A DNA stretch of 64,000 nucleotides from Corynebacterium mustelae (GTDB lineage: Bacteria; Actinomycetota; Actinomycetes; Mycobacteriales; Mycobacteriaceae). The stretch spans positions 1,736,001 to 1,800,000 of the forward strand of contig NZ_CP011542.1 of assembly GCF_001020985.1 (NCBI RefSeq), written 5' to 3'. Made by a program: the position numbers and the translations under genes. Positions 45,728 through 57,023 of the stretch are shown piece by piece (within the stretch, counting starts at the first letter, position 1; each line of letters starts with the position of its first letter). Below the pieces are notes generated by a model, which worked only from the letters and a program-made list of their open reading frames with translations, made no database searches and was not told the origin of the DNA.

Positions 45728-45997
45728 ATGTTTGCCATCATGACCGTGACCGGCATTGACCACACCGGCATTATTGCTGCGGTATCAACCGCCTGTGCGG
45801 AACTCAATGTCAATATTCATAACGTCTCTCAAACCCTCATGGGTGACTATTTCACCATGATTCTTCATGTTGCATTCGACGAAAATGACGTCGATATTGC
45901 TAGCATCCAGGAAAGAATGTCCACCGTTGAACAGCAAGAGAAGCTAGTTATCAGAATCCAATCTCAGGCCATCTTTGACGCAATGAACATCATCTAA
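45728..45997 (+). CDS. ACT-domain protein (UPF0237)
   Basis: An 89-aa stand-alone ACT domain with the usual beta-alpha-beta-beta-alpha-beta pattern ([37 protein letters not shown]). ACT domains bind amino acids as regulatory ligands. It lies 8 bases before the UPF0210 gene and the two families are almost always adjacent, so it probably regulates or associates with that protein. No enzyme activity is evident. Confidence 0.92.
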   Translation: MFAIMTVTGIDHTGIIAAVSTACAELNVNIHNVSQTLMGDYFTMILHVAFDENDVDIASIQERMSTVEQQEKLVIRIQSQAIFDAMNII

Positions 45998-46005
45998 GAG
46001 ACATC

Positions 46006-47370
46006 ATGGTTTTTCATCACTCCTTCGCCAACATCATCGAAACGATCGAAATGATCGAAAAATACCGGCTGGACATCCGCACGGTAACGATGGGAATTTC
46101 CCTCTTAGACTGCGTTCGCAGCACTATGGAAGAAACCTGCAATGCCGTGACTACAAAAATCTCCACTCAGGCGCGCTCGCTGGTTGAAGTCTGTGAGGAA
46201 ATAGAACGTGAACTTGGCATTCCGATCGTTAACAAACGTATCTCGGTTACTCCGATCTCCTTGATCGCCCAATCCGTCCCTGGCTCCCCTGTGGCTTTGG
46301 CCCACGCTCTTAATCGCGCAGCATCCAATGTTGGTGTTAACTTCATCGGAGGCTATTCCGCCATCGTAGAGAAAGGAATGACTGCAGGAGATCGCCGACT
46401 GATTGAATCCATTCCGGAAGCTCTAAGCAACACAGATGTCGTTTGTTCTTCTGTCAACATCGGATCCTCTCGCGCTGGAATCAACATGGATGCAGTGCGC
46501 ACAATGGGGCAGGTGATTAAGAAAGCAGCAGAACTAACCAAGGACAATTCTGCCATAGCATGCGCCAAACTCGTGGTCTTCGCGAACGCTGTTGGCGACA
46601 ATCCATTCATGGCAGGCGCATTCCACGGCATTGAAGAACCAGACTGCGTAGTTTCCGTCGGAGTCTCTGGCCCTGGAGTAGTCAATAGAGCGCTTGGTGA
46701 CCTCGACGGTGCCAGCCTTGATGATGTCGCCGAAGCCATTAAAAAGGCAGCATTCAAAATTACCCGCGCCGGACAACTTGTCGGAACGATGGCTTCAGAG
46801 CGGCTCGGCGTGCCATTTGGCATAGTTGACTTGTCACTGGCACCGACCGCAGAATTAGGCGACTCCGTTGCGCACATCATGGAACACATGGGCCTTACGC
46901 AGGTAGGCACCCACGGTACCACTGCCGCACTCGCACTGCTTAACGACGCCATAAAGAAAGGCGGCATGATGGCATGTTCCCGAGTCGGTGGGCTATCTGG
47001 TTCCTTTATTCCTGTCTCTGAAGATAAAGGCATGATCGACGCAGTACGCGCCGGAAACATCACCATTGACAAACTAGAGGCTATGACCGCCATCTGTTCA
47101 GTTGGGCTCGATATGGTGGCAATCCCTGGCGATACCAGCGCAGAACTCATCGCGGGAATGATCGCCGACGAGGCCGCAATCGGCGTCATGAACCACAAGA
47201 CCACGGCGGTTAGAGTAATCCCGGTTCCAGGTACGAAACCTGGTGACGAAGTCAATTTCGGTGGACTACTGGGATATGCACCCGTGATTCCGGTTTCCAA
47301 AGTGGATAATTCCGGATTCATCAACCGCGGCGGTTTTATCCCCGCACCAGTTCACGGTTTCCGAAACTAG
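46006..47370 (+). CDS. UPF0210 (DUF711, PFL-like) family protein
   Basis: A 454-aa soluble protein of the UPF0210/PFL family, whose fold resembles a pyruvate formate-lyase-type barrel. It begins [36 protein letters not shown]. Glycine-rich turns ([59 protein letters not shown]) recur. No radical-glycine motif is evident. Paired with the ACT-domain gene upstream; function is unknown in the family. A terminator lies just beyond the stop. Confidence 0.9.
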   Translation: MVFHHSFANIIETIEMIEKYRLDIRTVTMGISLLDCVRSTMEETCNAVTTKISTQARSLVEVCEEIERELGIPIVNKRISVTPISLIAQSVPGSPVALAHALNRAASNVGVNFIGGYSAIVEKGMTAGDRRLIESIPEALSNTDVVCSSVNIGSSRAGINMDAVRTMGQVIKKAAELTKDNSAIACAKLVVFANAVGDNPFMAGAFHGIEEPDCVVSVGVSGPGVVNRALGDLDGASLDDVAEAIKKAAFKITRAGQLVGTMASERLGVPFGIVDLSLAPTAELGDSVAHIMEHMGLTQVGTHGTTAALALLNDAIKKGGMMACSRVGGLSGSFIPVSEDKGMIDAVRAGNITIDKLEAMTAICSVGLDMVAIPGDTSAELIAGMIADEAAIGVMNHKTTAVRVIPVPGTKPGDEVNFGGLLGYAPVIPVSKVDNSGFINRGGFIPAPVHGFRN

Positions 47371-47574
47371 TTACTCCCCCTCCGAGAAATCCTCGGAGGG
47401 ATTTCTTCCGGCAACTAGAAACGCAATCGGACCGACGACATCAATAAGCGTGATCCAAAACCACTTCCATTTGGATCCCCTAATGCGATTTTCGGGAAGA
47501 TGGTACAGGAAATGCCATGCTGCCAGCTTCGCTACAATGTCAACAGCAACAACGCTGATCAAAAACTTCTTCAT
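47371..47574 (-). CDS. PLDc_N-domain small membrane protein
   Basis: A 67-aa protein with a hydrophobic N-terminal segment (KFLISVVAVDIVAKLAAWHFLYHLP) and a second (WFWITLIDVVGPIAFLVAGR), the short PLDc_N-type layout found without the phospholipase part. The stop codon at 47371 abuts the convergent UPF0210 gene, and the hairpin terminator for that gene lies inside this coding sequence. Function unknown. Confidence 0.78.
   Translation of the reverse strand: MKKFLISVVAVDIVAKLAAWHFLYHLPENRIRGSKWKWFWITLIDVVGPIAFLVAGRNPSEDFSEGE
47378..47400 (+). terminator. Terminator of the UPF0210 gene, inside PLDc_N gene
   Basis: CCCTCCGAG and CTCGGAGGG form a 9-base perfect stem with a 5-base loop, followed by ATTTCTT. 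It overlaps the last codons of the convergent small gene. Confidence 0.8.
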
Positions 47575-47592
47575 AGCCTTTTAGCTTAATGG

Positions 47593-49224
47593 CTATGCCA
47601 GCTCTACCAATTCCAAATACTCATCATTCCACAGATCTTCATCCCCATCAGGCAAAACGATGACCCGCTCGGGCTGCAGAGCTTTAACCGCACCTGGATC
47701 GTGCGTAACCAAAACCACCGCACCTGAATATGTTCGTAACGCGTCTAAAACTTGTTCCCGCGAAACCGGATCTAGGTTGTTAGTTGGCTCATCCAGCAAC
47801 AGAACATTCGCTCGTGAGCTGACCAAAGACGCTAAAGCCAATCGCGTCTTTTCACCTCCAGAAAGGGTTCCTGCAGGTTGATCTAATTGCTCACCAGAGA
47901 ACATGAACGCCCCCAGCAACCCCCGTAAATCCTGCTCTCCCGCCTCCGGGCAAGCCAAAATAGTGTTCTCCCACACCGATTTGTCCGGATCAATCGTGTC
48001 ATGTTCCTGCGCAAAATATCCAATTTTAAGACCGTGACCGCTAACGATTCCGCCTTCACCGTCTGTCCGCTCCACACCCGCGAGTAATTTCAGTAACGTG
48101 GTTTTACCAGCACCGTTGTAACCCAAAACAACGACACGTGACCCTTTATCAATCGCCAAATCAACACCCGCAAAAACTTCAAGCGAGCCATACATTTTGG
48201 TTAACCCTGTCGCATTCAAAGGGGTTTTACCGCACGCTTGCGGCTCCGGGAATTTGATGTGTGCTATTCGATCTGCCACCCGGACGTCGTCAAGCGAGTT
48301 CATCATTTTCTCCGCGCGAGCCAGCATCTGTTTAGCAGCCGCGGCTTTGGTTGCCTTCGCACCCAACCGGGCAGCCTGATCTTTCAACGCAGCCGCCTTC
48401 TTCTCCGCATTTGCTCGTTCACGTCTCCGACGAGCCTCATCAGTCGCACGGGCATCTAGGTACTTTTTAAAGCCCATGTTATAGACATCAGCTTCAGCCC
48501 GAACTGCATCCAAAAACCAAATTTTATTACACACTGCTTCAAGCAAATCCACATCGTGACTGATCATGATCAGCCCACCCTCATGTTTTGACAGAAACTC
48601 CCGCAACCAGGAAATGGAATCCGCATCAAGATGGTTCGTGGGTTCGTCGAGCAACAACGTGGTTTGCGATTTTCCTGAACCCGCAGATGCCGCAAAAAGA
48701 ATTTGCGCCAACTCGACGCGACGGCGCTGTCCACCAGAAAGCGTTTTCAGTTTCTGATCCAGCACCCGCTCCGGAAGCCCCAAGCTATCACAAATCTGCG
48801 CACACTCAGCATTAGCTTCATAGCCGCCCAGAGAATGATAACGCTCCTCAAGACGTGCATATTTTTTGATAGCCTGATCCCGCTTCCTGTCGTCAACGGT
48901 AGTCTCCATAATTTCCTGTTGACGATCCATATTCCGCATAATCGCATCTAAACCACGAGCCGATAAAACTCGATCTCGTGCTGTTTGCTCAACATTGCCC
49001 TCCCGGGAATCCTGCGGCAAATATCCGATCTCGCCTGATGACGTAACCGACCCGCCATAGGGTTGAGTCTCCCCTGCTAAAACACGCATAGTCGTGGTTT
49101 TTCCCGCGCCATTGCGGCCAACCAATCCAATGCGATCACCTGGCTGCACCCGCAGCTGCTGACCAGGCGCCTGCAACAATGTACGCGCACCAACCCGAAC
49201 CTCAAAGTCATTCGTCACAATCAC
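47593..49224 (-). CDS. ABC-F family ATPase
   Basis: A soluble tandem ATP-binding protein (about 543 aa) with no membrane domain. Two complete domains are present: GLVGRNGAGKTTT with LSGGQRRRVELAQIL and TTLLLDEPTNHLDADS, then VLGYNGAGKTTLLK with LSGGEKTRLALASL and VLLLDEPTNNLDPVS. Between them is the charged, helical linker of the ABC-F fold (RRRRERANAEKKAAALKDQAA). Such proteins act on the ribosome E site (EttA/Uup types). It could be housekeeping or give mild antibiotic protection. Start taken at GTG 49224, with AGGA 9 bases upstream; an ATG at 49242 is longer. Confidence 0.9.
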   Translation of the reverse strand: MIVTNDFEVRVGARTLLQAPGQQLRVQPGDRIGLVGRNGAGKTTTMRVLAGETQPYGGSVTSSGEIGYLPQDSREGNVEQTARDRVLSARGLDAIMRNMDRQQEIMETTVDDRKRDQAIKKYARLEERYHSLGGYEANAECAQICDSLGLPERVLDQKLKTLSGGQRRRVELAQILFAASAGSGKSQTTLLLDEPTNHLDADSISWLREFLSKHEGGLIMISHDVDLLEAVCNKIWFLDAVRAEADVYNMGFKKYLDARATDEARRRRERANAEKKAAALKDQAARLGAKATKAAAAKQMLARAEKMMNSLDDVRVADRIAHIKFPEPQACGKTPLNATGLTKMYGSLEVFAGVDLAIDKGSRVVVLGYNGAGKTTLLKLLAGVERTDGEGGIVSGHGLKIGYFAQEHDTIDPDKSVWENTILACPEAGEQDLRGLLGAFMFSGEQLDQPAGTLSGGEKTRLALASLVSSRANVLLLDEPTNNLDPVSREQVLDALRTYSGAVVLVTHDPGAVKALQPERVIVLPDGDEDLWNDEYLELVELA

Positions 49225-49404
49225 AAGCGGAAATCCTATCATCTAACAGGAAAGGGAAATAAAATACCGACAACCGTAATCTGTGTCAAGAAAAAAACCA
49301 ACAAAGTTGCAAAATGTGGATAAACCACTCCCCTCCGAGAGAATTCCACAAGCCCAAACTACCCGAGGTTGCAACACCGAAAAAATCAGATTTAAGCTGG
49401 AAAT

Positions 49405-50562
49405 ATGAACTCGGTGCAACAGATACTCGAAAGGCGAGTGAGGGAAGAAGCTACGCTCCTTCTCCACGTTGCACTACAAAACCTATCGGAGACTGACCTA
49501 ATCCGCTGGGGCAAAATTACCCCAACTCATGCACGACGACTCATCTGGATAACCACAATCCTCGGAATCGAAACACTCCGAGAAGCCGTAACACATTACA
49601 CAAGTTTTGATGAGTTAGACATCATTGCCTCAGGGATAAACAAACTGCGCGCACCAAACGTCGACAAGCAAAAACTGGCTAAAGAACTCATCGCCCACGC
49701 AACAACCACAAAACCCTTAGAACTTAAAAAACACGTGACGGCAACAATCGCCACACTTAACGACGGATATTCGCGTCCTCACAAACCCAGACTAGCCTTT
49801 AATCGTACACCAGACCCCAACAACCTCTGCTATCTCCAAGGCGCGGGTCCCGCCGAACTCATCGCAGCAATTGAAGCCGAACTAGTAACGACAGCACAGC
49901 ACATCAGAAAAACCAACCACGGCCGAAACATGAAGCCCTCTGAGGCTATGTTCTACGCCCTGTACGACAAAGTATGCGGAAGCAGCACAACCAACTCCAC
50001 CTTGGACCCACACCTGCCTTACCGCGATTGCTACATCCTACCGCTTGACCCCAGCTACCGTTACTATCAAGACGGAAAAGTAGCTACCACCACCGGAGCT
50101 CTGGTCGATATAAAACAACTTGTCAACCGAGAACTCCAGCCATACGGTTATGCAGTCGCATACTGCATAACCGAACGCGGCGATTACCAACACGTAGCCA
50201 CATACGCCACCCAACGGTTCTTCAACCAACACCAACGCTTCATAGGAACCCTAGAACACCCGCTATGCGCACACCCCGATTGCGACAAACCCGCAAAAAC
50301 CTGCCAAGGCCACCACATACAAGCGGTTTCCCAAGGCGGACCCACAACTCAAGAAAATTACGCACCACTATGCGCCACCCACAACGGACGCAACGACGAC
50401 AACCCGAGTAACCCCCTAAACGGCAGAATAGAAACAGACCCAACAACAGGCATCCCCGGATACCGCCGCAGCCCAACAAGTCCACTGGAATTTAACAGAA
50501 GCCCAGTCGCGCTCAAAGGAATAAGACGCTGGCTCGCATACCTTAGAGCCGAAGTCTACTGA
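49405..50562 (+). CDS. HNH endonuclease (DUF222-type, stand-alone)
   Basis: A 385-aa protein with an N-terminal helical region and a C-terminal HNH motif: CAHPDCDKPAKTC, a zinc-type pair, then GHHIQAVSQGGPTTQENYAPLCATHNGRNDDN, which carries the catalytic HH, Asn and His. The layout corresponds to the 13E12/DUF222-like HNH proteins that occur in several copies in corynebacterial genomes. Its coding strand looks richer in A and C than its neighbours' (by eye). It stands alone between an ABC-F gene and the suf operon, and has no toxin, integrase or phage partner nearby. Function unknown; possibly a selfish or repair-linked nuclease. Confidence 0.85.
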   Translation: MNSVQQILERRVREEATLLLHVALQNLSETDLIRWGKITPTHARRLIWITTILGIETLREAVTHYTSFDELDIIASGINKLRAPNVDKQKLAKELIAHATTTKPLELKKHVTATIATLNDGYSRPHKPRLAFNRTPDPNNLCYLQGAGPAELIAAIEAELVTTAQHIRKTNHGRNMKPSEAMFYALYDKVCGSSTTNSTLDPHLPYRDCYILPLDPSYRYYQDGKVATTTGALVDIKQLVNRELQPYGYAVAYCITERGDYQHVATYATQRFFNQHQRFIGTLEHPLCAHPDCDKPAKTCQGHHIQAVSQGGPTTQENYAPLCATHNGRNDDNPSNPLNGRIETDPTTGIPGYRRSPTSPLEFNRSPVALKGIRRWLAYLRAEVY

Positions 50563-50580
50563 CCCACTTTCAAAGGAAAA

Positions 50581-50604
50581 GGCCACATCCGTCAGGACGT
50601 GGCC
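50581..50604 (-). terminator. Terminator of the suf operon
   Basis: GGCCAC and TCC pair with GGA and GTGGCC across a short loop, with a T-rich tail on the minus strand (TTTTCCTTTG). It ends the suf transcript and faces the convergent HNH gene. Confidence 0.8.
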
Positions 50605-50617
50605 GAATTCCGCGCGC

Positions 50618-50984
50618 CTACACGCTAAATCCCATAGCGCGCAGCTGTTCGCGGCCTTCCTCCGTAATCATTTGCGCCCCCCAAGGCGGAGACCACACCC
50701 AATGCAACTCGACAGAATCTACGATTCCGGAGCTACCGACAGCCATTTGTACCTGTTCCTCCAAGACATCGGTTAACGGACAAGCAGGACTGGTCAACGT
50801 CATGTCCACATGAGCAGTGGTGCCGTCTTCAATCCGAATATCATAAACCAGACCAAGGTCAACAACATTGATACCCAACTCCGGATCTATGACGTCACGC
50901 ATGTATTCCTCGATGTCATAGATTTTCGCAAGATCCTCCGGGCTTTGTTCCCGCTTCTCCTCCGAGAATTCTTGGTTTAGTTCT

Positions 50985-50992
<8 letters not shown>
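50618..50992 (-). CDS. sufT: SUF-associated metal-sulfur cluster factor (SufT-like, DUF59)
   Basis: A 124-aa MIP18/DUF59 protein that assists Fe-S cluster maturation or transfer. The recognisable core is DPELGINVVDLGLVYDI and TLTSPACPLTDVLEEQV, carrying the conserved Asp and Cys. It overlaps the sufU 3' end by 8 bases and is the last gene of the operon. In Mycobacterium the equivalent gene also follows sufU. Confidence 0.93.
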
Positions 50993-52756
<1,764 letters not shown>

Positions 52757-53515
52757 TTACGCAAGAAACTTGTCGTAACCGTGTGCTTCTAGTTCGTCGG
52801 CAAGCTCTGGCCCGCCGGAGGTGATGATCTTACCGTTTGCGAATACATGCACGTAGTCTGGCTTCACGTAATTGAGAATTCGCTTGTAGTGGGTGATCAT
52901 TAAAATGCCGCCGTTGGTTTCTTCTTGGTAACGGTTGATTCCTTCGGAGACGATTCGTAGCGCGTCTACGTCGAGGCCGGAGTCGGTCTCGTCCATTACT
53001 GCAAATTTTGGTTTGAGTAGGTCAAGCTGTAGAACTTCGTGGCGTTTCTTTTCTCCGCCGGAAAAGCCTTCGTTTACTGAGCGCTCCGCGAAAGCTTTAT
53101 CGATGTTCAGCTTATCCTGGGCTTCTTTTACTTCTTTTATCCAGGTACGAAGTTTTGGTGCTTCACCTCGGATCGCAGTGGCTGCGGTGCGCAGGAAATT
53201 GGCCATTGAGACGCCGGGGATTTCTGTTGGGTATTGCATGGCCAGGAAGAGTCCTGCGCGAGCACGTTCGTCAACTTCCAGTTCGAGGATATTGGTGCCG
53301 TCGAGAAGCACTTCTCCTTCAGTGATTTCGTAGCGGGGGTGTCCGGCAAGGGTGTAGGTAAGTGTGGACTTTCCGGAGCCGTTGGGGCCCATGATTGCGT
53401 GGGTTTCACCGGAGTTAATGGTGAGGTTAACCCCTTTGAGGATTGGTTTTGGTTCGGCGTTTTCGTCGGCGGGGATAACTTGTGCGTGGAGATTTTTGAT
53501 TTCTAGTGAGCTCAT
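52757..53515 (-). CDS. sufC: SufC ATPase
   Basis: The ABC-type ATPase of the SufBCD scaffold (252 aa). Walker A is GPNGSGKSTL, signature LSGGEKKR-like GFSGGEKKRHEVLQ, Walker B FAVMDETDSGLD and switch His in ITHYKRIL. It drives conformational change during cluster assembly. It follows sufD by 10 bases. Confidence 0.97.
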   Translation of the reverse strand: MSSLEIKNLHAQVIPADENAEPKPILKGVNLTINSGETHAIMGPNGSGKSTLTYTLAGHPRYEITEGEVLLDGTNILELEVDERARAGLFLAMQYPTEIPGVSMANFLRTAATAIRGEAPKLRTWIKEVKEAQDKLNIDKAFAERSVNEGFSGGEKKRHEVLQLDLLKPKFAVMDETDSGLDVDALRIVSEGINRYQEETNGGILMITHYKRILNYVKPDYVHVFANGKIITSGGPELADELEAHGYDKFLA

Positions 53516-53525
53516 GGACGTTCCT

Positions 53526-54710
53526 TTAATTGTTTTTACGAGTGGTGAGGGTTTCGAGTTCTGCCGCTACGCGGTTTTCGAGTTCGTCGCGGATATTTGC
53601 TACGGGGATACGCCCGATGACTTCAGAGAAGAAGCCACGAACGATAAGTCGGCGGGCTTCTTCAGGTGGAATTCCTCGCGAACGAAGATAGAATTCTTGC
53701 TCGTCGTCGAATCGTCCAACTGTTGCTGCATGGCCTGCGCCTGCGATTTCGCCTGTTTCGATTTCCAGGTTGGGGACGGCGTCTGCGCGAGCACCTTCAG
53801 TGAGAACCAGGTTTCGGTTTGCTTCGTAGGTATCGGTTCCTTGGGCATTTGATCGAATGAGTACATCTCCTACCCAGGCTGTTCGGGCTTCTGGTTTGTC
53901 AGATTGTGGGTCCGCTTGGAGGGCTCCTTTGTAGAGGACATTGGAGCGGCAGTTGGGCACTGCGTGATCAACGAGGAGTCGTTGTTCGAAGAATTGCCCG
54001 TCGTCGGCAAAATAGACACCGAGCATTTCGGCGTCGCCTCCGGGGGCTGTGAATTTGACGCGTGGGACTATTCGAACTACGTCACCTCCGAATACGGCGG
54101 TTGAATGGCGAAGAGTCGCATCTCTGCCGAGTATTGCGGTCTGCCCGGACAGATGAACAGCTTCATCATCCCACGACGCATCGACGATAACTGTAAGTTT
54201 TGAATTATCGCCTAGCACAAATTCGATGTTGTCAGCGTGGGTGCCAATCCCTTTGTAGCGAAGGTCCACCACCGCCTCGGCCCCTGTTTCGGTTTCGATG
54301 ATGATGTGGGCGAATGAGGTGCCGTCCAGGCCAGCACCGAAGGTAGTGATTTCAACTGGTTCGGTGTTACTGGTGTTCGCTTTAAAGGTAACCAGGTGCG
54401 CGAAATCAGTGGATGTAAATGCTTGAGCACTGGTGCGGTCAACTGCTTGCCCTGCCCGGCCAACCCGTGGATCGTTTTTGTCAATGGTTTCTGTGGTTAT
54501 GCCGACGGCATTTGTGGGTAGATCTATGCTAATGATCGGAGCTGTTGCGGGCGCAAACGTGCCATCGTGCAGCCCCCGGAGGCGACGTAGTGGCACGAAT
54601 TGCCAGACTTCGTCCTTACCGTGTGGCACTTCGAAGTCGTTGACGTCGAAGGAGGTAAACAGGTCGCCTTTTGTGTTGTGGACCGTTGCGTTTTTGACTG
54701 TGGTTGACAT
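53526..54710 (-). CDS. sufD: SufD scaffold subunit
   Basis: A 394-aa beta-helix subunit of SufBC2D. The core contains AGAGHAATVGRFDDEQEFYLRSRGI, with the conserved His and typical SufBD C-terminus (EEARRLIVRGFFSEVIGRI). It lies 5 bases from sufB in the operon. SufD lacks the SufB catalytic cysteine, as usual. Confidence 0.96.
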   Translation of the reverse strand: MSTTVKNATVHNTKGDLFTSFDVNDFEVPHGKDEVWQFVPLRRLRGLHDGTFAPATAPIISIDLPTNAVGITTETIDKNDPRVGRAGQAVDRTSAQAFTSTDFAHLVTFKANTSNTEPVEITTFGAGLDGTSFAHIIIETETGAEAVVDLRYKGIGTHADNIEFVLGDNSKLTVIVDASWDDEAVHLSGQTAILGRDATLRHSTAVFGGDVVRIVPRVKFTAPGGDAEMLGVYFADDGQFFEQRLLVDHAVPNCRSNVLYKGALQADPQSDKPEARTAWVGDVLIRSNAQGTDTYEANRNLVLTEGARADAVPNLEIETGEIAGAGHAATVGRFDDEQEFYLRSRGIPPEEARRLIVRGFFSEVIGRIPVANIRDELENRVAAELETLTTRKNN

Positions 54711-54715
54711 TGGGG

Positions 54716-56137
54716 CTAGCCCACCGATCCTTCCATCTGTAGCTCAATTAAGCGATTGAGCTCAAGTGCGTATTCCATTGGGAGTTCTTTTGCGATTGGT
54801 TCGACGAATCCGCGTACGATCATCGCCATTGCTTCGTCTTCTTCAATGCCTCGTGACATGAGATAGAAAAGCTGTTCCTCTGAAACTTGCGATACCGTTG
54901 CTTCGTGTCCTAAGGACACATGATCGTTGCGGATATCGTTGTACGGATAGGTGTCTGATCGGGAAATATTATCAACAAGCAGCGCGTCGCACTCGACGTT
55001 GGAGGTTGAGTGGTGTGCGTTAGCCATGATGCGCACCAAGCCACGGTAGGCGGCTCGACCACCGCCACGTGCTACCGACTTACTGACGATATTCGAGGAT
55101 GTGTACGGTGCCATGTGCACCATCTTCGCACCGGTGTCTTGGAATTGACCTTCACCGGCGAATGCAACTGAAAGCACTTCACCTTTAGCGTGTGGTCCGG
55201 TCATCCACACCGCGGGGTATTTCATGGTGACCTTTGAGCCGATATTTCCATCGACCCATTCCATTGTTGCGCCTTCTTCACACTTGGTACGTTTGGTGAC
55301 CAGGTTATAAACGTTGTTAGACCAGTTTTGGATCGTCGTATAGCGGCACCTGCCACCCTTTTTCACGATAATTTCGACTACTGCGGAGTGCAGTGAATCG
55401 GACTTGTAAATGGGTGCGGTGCATCCTTCAACGTAGTGAACGTATGCGTCTTCATCGACGATGATAAGGGTACGTTCAAACTGACCCATGTTCTCAGTAT
55501 TGATCCGGAAATACGCTTGGAGGGGAATGTCCACGTGTACTCCCTTTGGAACATAAATAAAGGAGCCACCAGACCACACGGCGGTGTTTAAAGCTGCGAA
55601 TTTGTTGTCACCAGCGGGAATAACAGTTCCAAAGTATTCGCGGAACAGCTCTTCGTGTTCTTTGAGAGCCGTGTCGGTGTCAAGGAAGATGACGCCTTGC
55701 CGCTCAAGGTCTTCCCGGATTTGGTGATATACAACTTCGGATTCGTATTGGGCCGCCACACCGGCTACAAGCCGCTGTTTTTCGGCCTCAGGGATTCCGA
55801 GTCGGTCATAGGTGTTCTTAATATCTTCTGGGAGATCTTCCCAACTGGTGGCTTGCTTTTCCGTAGAACGGACGAAGTACTTAATGTTGTCAAAGTCGAT
55901 GTCGGATAGATCCGCACCCCAAGTTGGCATTGGTTTTTTATCGAAGATGCCCAGTGCTTTCAGGCGTTGGTTGAGCATCCATTCAGGCTCATTTTTCTTG
56001 GCGGAAATATCGCGCACTACCTCTTCGTTGAGGCCGCGGCGGGCTTTTTGTCCGGCTTCGTCAGAGTCGTGCCAACCGTAGTTGTAGGGACCGATGGACT
56101 CAATGATCTCGTCATCTGTTATTGGTGCTTGAGTCAT
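54716..56137 (-). CDS. sufB: SufB scaffold subunit
   Basis: A 473-aa beta-helix scaffold on which the nascent Fe-S cluster is built. The core segments [71 protein letters not shown] and the C-terminal [23 protein letters not shown] are unmistakable. The start is the ATG at 56137 (GAAAGGAG before it), which overlaps the sufR stop as ATGA; the longer frame to 56194 is sufR antisense reading. Confidence 0.97.
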   Translation of the reverse strand: MTQAPITDDEIIESIGPYNYGWHDSDEAGQKARRGLNEEVVRDISAKKNEPEWMLNQRLKALGIFDKKPMPTWGADLSDIDFDNIKYFVRSTEKQATSWEDLPEDIKNTYDRLGIPEAEKQRLVAGVAAQYESEVVYHQIREDLERQGVIFLDTDTALKEHEELFREYFGTVIPAGDNKFAALNTAVWSGGSFIYVPKGVHVDIPLQAYFRINTENMGQFERTLIIVDEDAYVHYVEGCTAPIYKSDSLHSAVVEIIVKKGGRCRYTTIQNWSNNVYNLVTKRTKCEEGATMEWVDGNIGSKVTMKYPAVWMTGPHAKGEVLSVAFAGEGQFQDTGAKMVHMAPYTSSNIVSKSVARGGGRAAYRGLVRIMANAHHSTSNVECDALLVDNISRSDTYPYNDIRNDHVSLGHEATVSQVSEEQLFYLMSRGIEEDEAMAMIVRGFVEPIAKELPMEYALELNRLIELQMEGSVG

Positions 56138-56820
56138 GAATCGCTCCTTTCGTTGGGTGAGTGTATGGGCAGTAAAGGGATGTTCGTGGTGCACACACCA
56201 TGCCCGTCAGCTATGGACGCTAGCGGTTGCACGTGATGTCCCAATAAATTTGCGATGGCCTCATGCTCCGCTTCGCATAATTCCGGGAACTCAGCTGCTA
56301 CTTGGGAAATTGGACAATGGTGTTGGCAAATTTGCACGCCATGTCCAGCGTTATTGATCGTGGCAGCGTAACCATTGCGGGTAAACGCCTCGGCTAATGC
56401 CTGGGCGATCTGTTCCAGGGACGCGTCGTCAAGCTTTTCGACGTCCGCAACGATGTCCGCGGCACGTTTTCGAGCAAACGCTCTGACTGCTTCGTCTCCC
56501 CCAGTTTCTCGGAGGGTGGCTAAGGCTTGAGCCGCGAGAGAGTCATAATCGTGCCCGAAGGTTTTTTTACCCGCTTCTGTGAGCCGGAATGCTTTTGCTG
56601 GACGGCCACGAGAGCCGTGGCTGGTTTTCCGAATCGGCAAGAGCTCTGCTTGCCCGTCTTCTATGAGTTTGTCTAGGTGTCGGCGAATGCCTGCCGGTGA
56701 AAGCCCGAGGGTTTCTCCCAGTTGGGTCGCGGTGATGGTGCCAGCACGCAGCATGGTTAGCATTATTGCTCGCCGAGTTTCCCCATCGGTGGAACGTGAT
56801 TCCGATTGGGTACCGACCAT
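56134..56820 (-). CDS. sufR: SufR-type Fe-S-sensing repressor
   Basis: A 228-aa winged-helix regulator and first gene of the suf operon. The N-terminal HTH is [24 protein letters not shown]. The C-terminal domain has the cluster-binding cysteines CQHHCPISQ and [10 protein letters not shown]. When its cluster is lost, the repressor is expected to release the operon. A 12-base palindrome upstream (56851-56862) is a likely operator. RBS AGGGAGG is just before the ATG at 56820. Confidence 0.94.
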   Translation of the reverse strand: MVGTQSESRSTDGETRRAIMLTMLRAGTITATQLGETLGLSPAGIRRHLDKLIEDGQAELLPIRKTSHGSRGRPAKAFRLTEAGKKTFGHDYDSLAAQALATLRETGGDEAVRAFARKRAADIVADVEKLDDASLEQIAQALAEAFTRNGYAATINNAGHGVQICQHHCPISQVAAEFPELCEAEHEAIANLLGHHVQPLASIADGHGVCTTNIPLLPIHSPNERSDS

Positions 56821-56850
56821 AGCACCTCCCTTGGTCTTATCGTTTTAGAC

Positions 56851-56862
56851 AACACTAGTGTT
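56851..56862. promoter_or_regulatory. Candidate SufR operator
   Basis: AACACTAGTGTT, a perfect 12-base palindrome, lies 30 bases upstream of sufR and beside its -10 region (TAAAAC). It resembles the ACACT-type inverted repeats reported for actinobacterial SufR. The divergent mptB gene starts 160 bases away. Confidence 0.6.
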
Positions 56863-57023
56863 CCCTAAATGCAGTGTGGTTTACAAGCCGGAATTTTGCT
56901 TATGGCTATTACCTTTATTATTTAGGACACCCTTTCTATCCTCTATCCGAAAAACAGGCTGAATTACGTTCAAAAGATCACCACTTGCCACCCGCGGTAC
57001 ACGCGGCTATTAAAATCTCACCT

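Noticed and set aside
46353..47324. 323-aa open frame opposite the UPF0210 gene
   Set aside because: Antisense shadow of a well-supported gene; composition is not protein-like.
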